This document shows positions 9,579 to 19,211 of a stretch of DNA of 64,000 bases, in pieces (the stretch's first letter is position 1; every line of letters begins with the position of its first letter). This stretch comes from Prunus persica (taxonomy: Eukaryota; Streptophyta; Magnoliopsida; Rosales; Rosaceae): contig NC_034009.1 of the NCBI RefSeq assembly GCF_000346465.2, positions 22,034,706-22,098,705 on the forward strand. The letters run 5' to 3'. The notes under the pieces are model-generated. The model ran no database searches, was not told the DNA's origin, and was given only the letters and a program-made list of their open reading frames with translations. The translations under genes were made by a program, and so were the position numbers.

Positions 9579-12500
9579 ATGGATAAGTCATGGATGCACT
9601 CGGATAGAAGATCGAAGGCATATGAGTTTGGGGTGGAAGCATTTTTGAACTTTGCTGTAGAAAATCTTCTAACTACAACACATATCCGTTGTCCATGTGT
9701 TAAATGTGTTAATTTGAAGTTGTTTGGGGTTGGAATTATAAGGGATCACTTATACTTTAATGGAATTGACCAAAGCTATAAGAATTGGACATTTCACGGA
9801 GAACCTTGGGAAGCAACTACTAATGCTAGTAGAAATGTTGAAGAAGATGATGGCCATAGTAGGTACAGTTTTGTGTCTGAAGAAATTGATATGGATGATA
9901 ATGATTTTGGTTCTGATCCGTATGAGTTTGCCAATGTGATTGGGGATGGAGATCAATCAGTGTACCCTGGTTGTAGAAAGTACACGAAGTTATCGGCATT
10001 AGTGAAGTTGTATAATTTGAAGGCAAAACATGGGATGAGTGATGTCTGTTTTACAGAATTATTGATACTTCAAGGCGATTTGCTTCCAGAAGGAAATACA
10101 ATACCAACCTCTATGTATGAGGCTAAAAAGACTTTGTGTGCATTGGGGCTGAGTTATGAGAAAATGCACGCATGCCCCAATGATTGCATCTTGTATAGGA
10201 AGGAGTATGAGGATTCAACTAATTGTCCTACTTGTGGTATCTCAAGGTGGAAGGAAGGCAAAGATTCAATCTTGAAAGAGGGTGTGCCAGCGAAGGTGGT
10301 GTGGTATTTTCCTCCAATTCCAAGGTTTAAAAGGATGTTTCAATCACATGAGACAGCTAAGAGTTTGACTTGGCATGCTGCTAGAAAATCAATTGACGGT
10401 CAGATGTCTCATCCGGCGAATTCCCCGTCTTGGAAACTTCTTGATGATAAATGGCCTGAGTTTGGTAATGAGCCGAGAAACTTGAGATTGGCTCTTTCAT
10501 CTGATGGATTCAATCCCCACAGTTCTCTAAGTAGCAGATATAGTTGTTGGCCGGTTATCTTAGTTACATATAATCTCCCTCCATGGCTGTGCATGAAACG
10601 AAAGTTCATGATGTTAACCTTATTGATTTCCGGTCCTAAACAACCCGGAAATGATATAGACGTCTACTTGGAGCCTTTGATTGATGATTTAAAATCCTTG
10701 TGGGTTGGGATTAGAGGAGTGTATGATGCACATAATGGAGAATCTTTACACTCAGAGCTGCATTAATGTGGACAATTAATGATTTCCCCGCCTATGGAAA
10801 CTTATCTGGTTGTGTTGTTAAAGGATATAAAGCTTGTCCAATATGCGGCGATGATACACCTAGTCACAGGTTGAAAAATGGCCACAAAATTTGTTACATT
10901 GGGCATAGAAAATGGTTACCAATCAATCATCCATATAGGAGGCAACGTGCAGCTTTTAATGGGAAACCTGAATATGGCATACCTCCCGAGCCATTAACCG
11001 GAGAAGAAGTGCTGCATATGGTTGAAAATGGTGATAGTGTTTGTTGGAAGAAGAAATCAATATTCTTTGATCTCGAGTATTGGAAATACCTTCCTGTGAG
11101 GCATGCCCTAGATGTTATGCACATTGAGAACAATGTTTGTGATAGTATCATTGGTACATTGCTGGAAATCCCTGGAAAAAATAAAGATGGGATTGCTGCT
11201 CGATTAGATTTATTGAACATGGGGGTCAAAACTGATTTGCAACCCGAGTATGGAGAAAGACGTACTCGTTTGCCTCCTGGGCCTTGGAATTTGTCAAGAG
11301 CAGAGAAGAGAGAGGTTTGCAATTCTTTCTATGGTATGAAGGTCCCTGAAGGTTATTCTTCAAATATTAAAAATCTTGTATCTTTACAAGATTCAAGACT
11401 TCTTGGCCTTAAATCACATGATTGTCATACCTTAATGCATAAATTGCTCCCTGTGGCAATTCGTTCTGTTTTGGAGAAGCCTGCAAGGTATGCAATAACT
11501 CGTTTGTGCTTCTTCTTCAATGCTATATGTGCAAAGACTGTTGATGTTTCCAAGCTAGATAAGTTGGAAGAAGATGTAGTAGTTACTCTGTGTTTGCTTG
11601 AGAAGTACTTTCCCCCTTCATTCTTTGATATCATGGTTCATCTAGTAGTACATCTTGTCAGAGAAGTTCGTCTATGTGGGCCAGTATATTTTAGGTGGAT
11701 GTATCCGTTTGAAAGATATATGAAAGTGCTGAAGGGGTATGTTCAAAATCGTACTCGTCCCGAAGGTTGCATTGCTGAGCGGTATATAGCTGAAGAAGCG
11801 GTAGAGTGTTGTACTCAGCATTTATCTGATGTTAGTACAGTTGGAGTGCCTTCAAGCCAAAAGATGGGACTTTCAAAGCCATTATCAGGTTGCACAGTGA
11901 GCGTAGTTGATCAGGACTTGTTGAATCAAGCACATCTATATGTCTTGGAGAATACGGAGGAAGTCCTACCTTATATCGAGTACGTATGAGCTTTATTCTT
12001 TAAGTTTCCATTTTAAATTATTTCTTATGTTTATCTTCTATATTTAGGACTGTAATGCTTGAATTTTTCGTGTCATGTAGGCAACATATGATTCACATCA
12101 AGACTGCTTATCCAAGATTTAGAAAGAGAACAAAGTGGCTGCAGGATAAGCACAATAGCACTTTCATTCAATGGCTACGCTTCAAGGTATATGTTGTTGA
12201 ATAACATATTTCTCTTTTAATTTTCTTCTTATTTATATGTTAGATTGAATTAAGATATGATTAATTTGCAGGTTCAAAGTGAACTTGAGGAAGACAATCA
12301 TGGCGTATCAGAAAATTTAAGGTGGCTAGCAGCTGGTCCAAACATGTCAGTGCCATTATATAGGAGCTATCTTATTAAAGGTATTAAATTCAATATCAAG
12401 GCACAAGATGATGTGCGGACAACTCAAAATAGTGGAGTTTATTTACTTGCACATACCATGCAAGTTGCTAGTGCCAAGGATAAAAACCCAATTCTCTCAA

Positions 12501-12916
12501 ATATGGGTTTCTATGGTGTCATTCAAGAAATTTGGGACCTTGACTACCAAAAGTTTACAATCCCAGTCTTTAGGTGTGATTGGATAGATAGTTCTGGTCT
12601 TGTAGTCGACGAACTTGGATTTACCCTTGTAGATTTGAGTAAAATTGGACATAGGAATGACCAATTTGTTTTGGCTTCTCAAGTCAAACAAATATTTTTT
12701 GTTGACGACCCGATGCATCGTGGTTGGTCGGTAGTGTTATCAATGCCTAATAGAGAATATAATGATGTTATTGGTGATGAAGTCTTAGGTGATGTGATAA
12801 TTGAGTGTGAGCCATTTACTAGAGGGATGCCAAATGTTGACACATTTGATGAACTGGTAGGTGAGTTAGGCGGTCAAAATATTCAAGATGGGTGTGAAGA
12901 TATATGGATTGAATGA
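9579..12916 (+). CDS. TNP2-like CACTA transposase (frameshifted)
   Basis: Four exons are inferred: 9579-about 10745 continuing to 11979, then 12081-12186 and 12272-12916. Translation starts at the ATG at 9579 (MDKSWM), typical of the family. The domain order is that of plant TNP2 proteins: an N-terminal Transposase-associated Cys-rich zone (CPCVKC), the Transposase_21 core (SSDGFNPHSSLSSRYSCWPV, PPWLCMKRKFMML, WTINDFPAYGNLSG, CPICG), a DUF4218-like region (HDCHTLMHKLLPVAIR, MYPFERYMKVLK) and a C-terminal DUF4216-like region. The protein would bind the element ends and catalyse excision and insertion in the nucleus. One base is missing in a T run near 10745, which shifts the frame in the middle of the core and makes this copy non-functional without correction. 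The remaining reading frame is open, so the lesion is probably young. Confidence 0.9.
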
Positions 12917-14477
12917 TGCTTATGTAATTGGCAGTGTATGACATTAATTTTGTAATATATTGTAATGCGATTTCTTCACTTTCTACGTTCAAATAAAACA
13001 CGACGTTATTGTGAATCAGTTATTCAGCATATTTACCGACGTCTTAAAGCAACGTAACAATGAAGAACCACGACGCTATTGTGAAGCAATTATTCAGGAT
13101 ATCACGTCGGTGAAGGATTAAGAACCGCCATGTAATTCAGAATAACACGACTCCAATCCCATAATACCGACGTCTAAAAAACGAGATATATAATCTGAAC
13201 GTTAAAAAATACGACGTCATCATACATTTTCCACGTCGCAAGTTCTTTTATAAACGAAGAGGAACGAAATGAATTCCGACGGAAATTCATTATAACCGCC
13301 GTCTAATAACAATTAAACGACGTTATTTGTAATACGGCTCTCATCATAATCTACGCCGTCTATATGTTCTGTAATACGGCTCTCATTTATTTGGAACCGA
13401 CGTTGTTTAGAAGTTCAACGTCGTCTATATTATTAAGTGCGTCGTGAGTAATGAATACATATAAATACAACGTCGACTATATAAATGTATACGTCGTAAA
13501 TAATGACACTGACAACTATTTCCACGTCGTATTTTTTAGAAAAATCGAAGTGGAAAATTTATTTCACGACGGTTTTTTGTAAATAAGAGACGTAGTAGAT
13601 TTCAATAACGTCGTCTTCTCATGTATTTAAAGACGTCATATTTTTTCTTGTCGTGTAAATTATATTTAACGGCATAGTATTTTAGTTGTCGTCGTTGTAT
13701 GTATATCTTGCGGCCTTGTTCTTTTAATATGTGTCATATTTTTCCTTTTTAACGACGGTGATTTTTTTGAGTTGGTCGTCTATTCTCATCCTCGACTATT
13801 TTCTAGAACTTTAGCAGACTAAACACGTCTGTTTTTATTTTTTTCCGACGTTGTTTTATTTAACAACGTCTAATATTTATCGTCGTTGTTTGTTTCTGAA
13901 AATAGGACGTATAAATTTTGTAATACGACTCTCATATATTTGTAACCGACGTTGTTTAGTTTTTCAACGTCTACTCTATAAACATATACGTCGTAAATAA
14001 TGACACTGACAACTATTTCCACGTCATCTTTTATCGAAAAATCGAAGTGGAAAATTAATTTTACGACGGTTGTTTTTATATATGCGATGTAGTAGGTATC
14101 AATAACGTCGTCTTCTAATGTATTTAAAGACGTTATATTTTTTATTGTCGTGAAAATTATATTTAACGTCGTCGTATTTGTATTTTCGTCGTTGTATGTC
14201 TATCTTGCGGCCTTGTTCTGTGTCATATTTTTCCTTTTTAACGACGGTTTTTTTAGAGAGTTGGTCGTCTATTATCATCCTCGATTGCTTTTTTTAGATC
14301 TTTTTGCAGTACAAAGACGTCGTTTTGTATTTGTTGATGACGTTGTATATTTTAACAACGACGGTTATTTAGCGTCGTGGTTTATGAGGGAAAAGATGAC
14401 GGTGGATTCCACGACCATTGAAAAACCCAATACACGACGGTGATTTACCGTCGTCTTTTTGCTTTTTTGTAGTAGTG
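12917..14477 (+). repeat. 3' subterminal motif array with a large internal tandem duplication
   Basis: CGTCG/CGACG words recur from about 13000 to the terminus. A block of about 400 bp at 13372-13800 is repeated at 13921-14290. Both copies contain TGACACTGACAACTATTTCC (13504 and 14001), ATCGAAGTGGAAAATT and TATCTTGCGGCCTTGTTC. Immediately inside the terminus, ACGACGGT and ACCGTCGT form a small palindrome at 14434-14455. No coding sequence is supported. Confidence 0.75.
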
Positions 14478-14969
14478 ACTCTTCACAATACACTTACTCT
14501 ACACATAGAGATGATGAAGATAGTAAAAAATTTGAACCTCATAGGAACTCTATGTGGTACTAAGTCACTCATGTATCTTACCATGCAATGTATAAAGTGT
14601 AAAATATTGTAGTAAATCATTATATATAAATGATTATGGTGTGTTTAATATTTTTTCATTAATTATTACATATTTTTTACACTCACAATGTTTGCCCGCT
14701 TGCTGTATAATCAATTTAAATTAGTTAAATCCATTATGCGATGCATTTCCTTCTAATTTTTTGTGATAAACTCATAGATAATTGACTAAATAAACATTCT
14801 CCAAAGTTTCAATAAAAATTTCCAAGTTTTTCTTACAATTTTCGTGGTTTTTATTCAACTTTTATCGATATCAATAATATCTCAATATTTCCATCGAAAT
14901 TTCCATATTTTTGGACTATCGATATTTCCGATATCATCGATATTTTAGAACTTGGTTTAGACTAATCAA

Positions 14970-15462
14970 CGTGCAGAAGAGCTGTCACGACAGTTAATGG
15001 AACTGAGTTGCCTTCATTTCCTTCTTTAGACGACGGTAATTATTAATCGGTGGAAGTAGTGTTTTCCAAATTCGTCGATTGGAGAACTGTTCCGTCGTGT
15101 TATTCTTAAATATACGACATGCATTATTTTCATGACCTTCGTTGTTGTTAATATCTATTAGCCGCTTGTAATTTAATTTTAATTAACAGACGTGTTTTCT
15201 TTTTCAAATGGCGGTTTTTATTTCTTTATTGCCTTTTGCATTTTCATTCCACGTCGTTTGTAAAAATACAATGTTGGTTATATTTTAGACGTATGTTTTT
15301 GCGATTTTTTTAACTTAACTGTCGTAGTTTACACCTTTAATCCAGTATTTTTATTTTTATTTTTTTGTCCTGCACAAATCCTACATAATGAAAATGTGAT
15401 CAGAATTAAAATTTTATACAAAGATATTAATTAATGTCATACAATTAACTGCACAACTAATG
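14970..15462 (-). mobile_element. Old CACTA element, 3' subterminal sequence (outer element, right part)
   Basis: Decayed CGTCG/CGACG words (15030, 15071, 15093, 15251) lie between the end of the inserted inverted-repeat element and a minus-strand TNP2 pseudogene. Reading minus-strand, this is the region just downstream of the transposase and would continue into 647-1 before the insertion. Confidence 0.55.
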
Positions 15463-16330
15463 TCATAAAATACAACAATCAATCAATCCATATATCTTCA
15501 CACCCATCTCTAATATTTTCACTCCCAAACTCACCCACTCATCATCAAATGTGTAAACATTTGGTATCCCTCTAGTAAATGGCTCACACTCAATTATAAT
15601 ATCACCTAGCACATCATCACCAATAACATCATTATATTCTCTATTAAACATTGATAACACTACTGACCAACCATGATGCATTGGGTCGTCAACAAAAATA
15701 TTGTTTCACTTGAGAAGGCATAACAATTGGTCATTCTTATGTCCAATTTTACTTAGATCTACAAGGGTAAATCCAAGTTCGTCGACTACAAGGCCCGAAG
15801 TGTTATCTATCCAATCACAACTCAAGACTAGGATTCTAAACTTTTTGCAGTCAAGGTCCCAAATATCTTGAATAACACCATAAAAACCCATATTGGACAC
15901 AATAGGGTTTTTATCCTTGGCACTGGCAACTTGCGTAGTGTGTGCAAGTAAATAAACTCTACTATTTTGGACAGTTTGCACATCATCATGTAACACCATT
16001 AATAAGATAGCTCCTATATGATGGCAATGCCATGCTTGGACTAGCTGCTAGCCACCTCAAATTTTCTGATACGTCATTAATCTCTTCCCCAAGTTCACTT
16101 TGAACCTGCAAATTAATCATATATCTTAATTCAATCTAACATAGAAAGAAGAAAATTAGAAGTTCAATATATGTTATTCAATAACATATATCTTAAAGTA
16201 TAGCCATTGAATGAAAGTGCTATTGTGCTTCTCTTGTAGCCACTTTGTTCTCTTTCTAAATTGATAAGTGGTCTTGATAAACATCATATGTTCCTTACAT
16301 TGACACGAATCCTTACACACTTGGTGAAGG
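15463..16330 (-). pseudogene. TNP2 transposase C-terminal pseudogene (outer CACTA element)
   Basis: Minus-strand translation matches the C-terminal exons of the TNP2 gene at 12081-12916. Shared stretches include GWSVVLSM-NREYNDVIGD, IIECEPFTRG, AHT-QVASAKDKNPI and RKRTKWLQ-KHNSTFIQWL. Intron positions appear to be shared. Divergence, frameshifts and lost splice sites show it is older than the inner copy. The core and N-terminal transposase regions are missing; similarity stops near 16330. It corresponds to the DUF4216-like tail plus the preceding small exon. Confidence 0.85.
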
Positions 16331-16505
16331 TCCTCACCTTCACCCATTATCCTCCCTTTATTTCTATTCTGCATCCAAGCTTTTGCAGCGAGAACACTTT
16401 CAATTTTATCTCGAATTTTGGAAATTTAATGTTAGGTTGGAGACTTGCAACACAGCTGAAGATGTCATTTGTGTTATTTTTTCTTTCTCTCTCTTTTTGG
16501 TTTGA
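16331..16505. other. Unassigned sequence
   Basis: I recognise no coding or repeat signature between the TNP2 pseudogene and the small retroposon. It may be host flank, or the rest of an expanded intron of the old CACTA element. Confidence 0.3.
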
Positions 16506-16518
16506 GAGCTAATTGTTA

Positions 16519-16645
16519 CTTTTTTATTTATTTATAAATAATAATAATAATAAAAGGGGATTAGGCGAGATTAGCTTCTCAGTGAAAGTCACAGGATGCA
16601 AGCTTCCATCCTCAGTTCCAAAGGAGAAGGGACCTACACTTCCGG
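16519..16645 (-). mobile_element. Small retroposon, SINE or LINE 3' end, with a 13-bp target duplication
   Basis: The 13-bp word GAGCTAATTGTTA stands directly on both sides (16506-16518 and 16646-16658). On the minus strand the 127-bp insert ends in an A-rich, ATT-repeat tail (16519-16550). Long duplication plus A-rich tail is the signature of target-primed reverse transcription. No clear pol III A or B box was identified, so a truncated LINE end is as likely as a SINE. Confidence 0.6.
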
Positions 16646-16765
16646 GAGCTAATTGTTAGTGTCAACAACTATAAGATTATATATGGATAATAAACTACAG
16701 TATATGTCTCTCCACTTTTTAAAATTACACGTGGATTGAATCTGGTAGAAGGAATTCTCTATACC

Positions 16766-17435
16766 TAGGGCTGTGCAGGATCCAAACCAATCCAATCCAA
16801 TCCAATCTTTATTGGTTTCGACAACATCGACGGATTGGATTCGATCAAAAAATTGAAAATCCAATTGAATCAGTTTGGATGGCGGATCAAGTTTTTAAAA
16901 TCCAACAAATACCGAACCAATCAAATATATATATACATTCATATATATATATAATATTGTTCTTCCCATACGTTCCTATTGTAAAATATATAAATATATA
17001 TTGATTAAAAATTAATATATTGACCTTACCCATACCCAGCATGATAAACATGCTTAGAAAGTCTCATATTTGTTTCCTACAGACAACACAACATGCTTAA
17101 CATGCTCACAAACTCCCATATGTTATTAATAGGACAAACTACAGTAAACTCCCAACCTATAGGGTCATTTACGAGTTTATACTTGATTTTGAGGATATTT
17201 ACCAATACATACTTAATAGCACGAAAATCCTACAATTTGCCCCCTCCGTTAGCCAAACTGTTAGTGAATCTGTTAAATGTTGACGTGTCAAAAGTGGGAC
17301 CTTTTTTTTTACTTTTATGACATGGACTTCCATGTGGACCAAAATTTAATAAAAAATTTATTTTTCAAAGTTTTTACAAAAATTAAACATATTAAATTAA
17401 AACACAACCAAAAAAAATTAAAAACCCTACCCAAT

Positions 17436-17466
<31 letters not shown>

Positions 17467-17941
17467 CTTCCCCCTTCCTCCCAATTAAGACAAGCAAATA
17501 TTATTTCACGATAACTTTCATATTTTAAATTAATTAGTATTGATTTGATTTGATTTATTTTAATATGATATTTTCTTCTTTGTAGAAATTTTGAGTCCTA
17601 CATCAAAACCCACATTGAATGAAAATTGATTTGGATGATTGCATGATCTCTAACATGGAAGGATTGATGGACCTGGAAGTGAAAAAGAGTTCTGAAAGTT
17701 TTTTTGTTAATTTTATTTTTTTTAAAGAATGGATGTAGCTCTTAATGTAATATTGTTTTTAAATTTTATGTTGTATCTTTAGATTGAATTTTGAATTGAA
17801 TTATAAGCAATGAAAAACTAAAGTTCTTTTGCAATGATTATATTTTCATACAAACCGATCATCCAATCCAATTCAATCCAATCTAATAGATTGGATTGGA
17901 TTGTTAAGAAACTATTGGTTTTGACCCGATGCTCACCCCTA
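16766..17941. mobile_element. hAT-like non-autonomous transposon
   Basis: The element lies inside the left LTR of copia C. The other LTR, at 25450-25470, shows the empty site. Its ends are imperfect inverted repeats: TAGGGCTGTGCA on the left and TAGGGGTGAGCA as the reverse complement of the right. They are flanked by 8-bp duplications differing at one base, TCTATACC (16758-16765) and TCTAGACC (17942-17949). Eight-bp duplications with TAGGG-type ends indicate the hAT superfamily. Both subterminal regions carry repeated CCAATCCAAT words, and a CT microsatellite lies at 17437-17461. No transposase is encoded. Confidence 0.82.
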
Positions 17942-18125
17942 TCTAGACCGTTGTGTTTACATTCAATATCTGCTGGTATATATATAGGGATTGATATGGC
18001 AATATAGATCCCACAATTATGCAGTTAGCCAAACTAGGAACCTAAACACCAGGCCACACTATCTCTAAACTAGAAAAGAATCAATTACAATATTCCCAAA
18101 TTATCAATTGGAATAAACCCATATC

Positions 18126-18735
18126 TCAATGCTCCCTCTCAAGTTGGAAAGTGGATATTGTACACTTTTGACTTGCCAAGTAGTGTTCCAAAGGCAGCCT
18201 TCCCAAATTTGTTGGTGTGTATGTAGTGGAAACCAATCCTAATGTAATATTTTGTTGCACCAAATGACAATCCAGGTCAATATGTTTTGTCCGTTCATAG
18301 AAGACAGGGTTTTTGGCAATGTGTAACGTTGATTGGTTATTGCAGTGTAGTGTCGCTGGTTCTGAATGTCCAATGCCCAAATCATTGAGAATATTTCTCT
18401 GCCATGTTAACTCACAACATGTATCCTCCATGGCACGGTACTCCGCTTCTGCAGACGAACCTGCAATGGTGTTTTGTTTTTTTGATTTCCATGAGATTAG
18501 AGAGTTTCCAAGGAAGGTACAGTAACCCATCACAGATCGTCTTGTGGTGGGACAACTCCCCCAATTAGAGTCATAAAAGGCCTTGAACTTCAAATCATTT
18601 TCAGTTGCAAAAAAGATCCCTTGCCCTGGAGAAGACTTTAGATAATGTAACACTCGTGGTGCTGCATCAAGATGCGGTTGATGGGGTTGATGCATGAAGC
18701 AACTCAAGATGTGAATGGAAAAAGCAATGCCTGGG
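18126..18735 (-). pseudogene. Copia RNase H end, minus strand
   Basis: Minus-strand translation reads as the end of a copia polyprotein: IAFSIHILSCFMHQPHQPHL (the RPDIAF region), DSNWGSCPTTRRS (RNase H), SSAEAEYRAM (RNase H active-site region) and ERTKHIDLDCHLVQQ. The reading frame runs to a stop and a purine-rich tract next to the left LTR, as expected for the 3' end of an element. The homology ends abruptly at about 18730, where sequence of the opposite orientation begins. Reverse transcriptase and the rest of pol are missing, so this is a fragment. Confidence 0.85.
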
Positions 18736-19140
18736 TTATAGATAGTGGCGCAACAAACCATATCACCAATTCTCATGCACTCCTAACCGAAAATTCACCA
18801 ACACATCTTCCACCAGTAGGATTACCCCCACCATTAACTTTGATGATCTTTTTCATCTTACCAATGTCTTATGTGTCCCTTCTTTCAAAGTTAATTTATT
18901 GTCCGTCCCTTGCCTTACTGCATCACCAAATTGTTGTGTTTGTTTTTTCCTCATCTTTTGTTATATACAGGACTTGCGCACGAAGAAGATGATTGGGTTG
19001 GGTACGAGGCATGGAAACCTATACTATTTCGATCCACAACGCCTTGCTCCGTAGCTCCATTCTTCCTCCACATATCATGTGTCTGCTTCACACAACCTCT
19101 GGCATCTCCGATTAGGACACCATTCTAATGTCAAACTTCT
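18730..19140 (+). pseudogene. Copia protease and GAG pre-integrase fragment, plus strand (inverted relative to its neighbour)
   Basis: Plus-strand translation gives AWVIDSGATNHIT, the copia aspartic protease motif (DSG), then VPSFKVNLLSV, then after frameshifts GLGTRHGNLYYFDPQR and HLRLGHHSNVKLL, the GAG pre-integrase domain. It points away from the RNase H fragment and meets it head-to-head at about 18730 with a few shared bases. It is cut at 19212 by a gypsy LTR. Both halves could be one copia rearranged by inversion and deletion. Confidence 0.85.
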
Positions 19141-19211
19141 CTTCATCTAAACATTTTTCTAATATTTCACTTCCTACGCATGTTTCTGATTTTTTTTTCT
19201 TTGGCCAAACA

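Larger units (their letters stand above)
1095..14477 (+). mobile_element. Near-complete CACTA (En/Spm) DNA transposon, 13.4 kb
   Basis: The left terminus CACTACTACAAAAAGTG and the reverse complement of the right terminus, CACTACTACAAAAAAGC, agree over at least 14 bp and begin with the diagnostic CACTA. The 3-bp sequence ACT flanks both sides (1092-1094 and 14478-14480), the expected CACTA target duplication. Inside are a Transposase_24/Ulp1 gene (3931-7606), a TNP2 gene (9579-12916) on the same strand, an RPN6 gene fragment (about 2059-2455), and CGTCG-motif arrays in nearly all non-coding sequence. Intact termini and duplication suggest fairly recent insertion, but both genes carry lesions, so this copy probably cannot encode its own functional proteins. 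Confidence 0.93.
652..14965. mobile_element. AT-rich terminal-inverted-repeat element (MITE or MULE-like), split by a CACTA insertion
   Basis: The left end TTAGTTTATACCATAGTC (652-669) matches the reverse complement of the right end, TTAGTCTAAACCAAGTTC (14948-14965). Both arms continue into sequence rich in ATATCGAT words (about 670-860 and 14860-14950). TCAA lies directly outside each end (648-651 and 14966-14969) and may be a short target duplication. Removing the CACTA insertion and one ACT copy leaves about 0.93 kb with no coding capacity, so this is a non-autonomous element. The superfamily is uncertain because the duplication is too short for a typical Mutator element. Confidence 0.6.
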
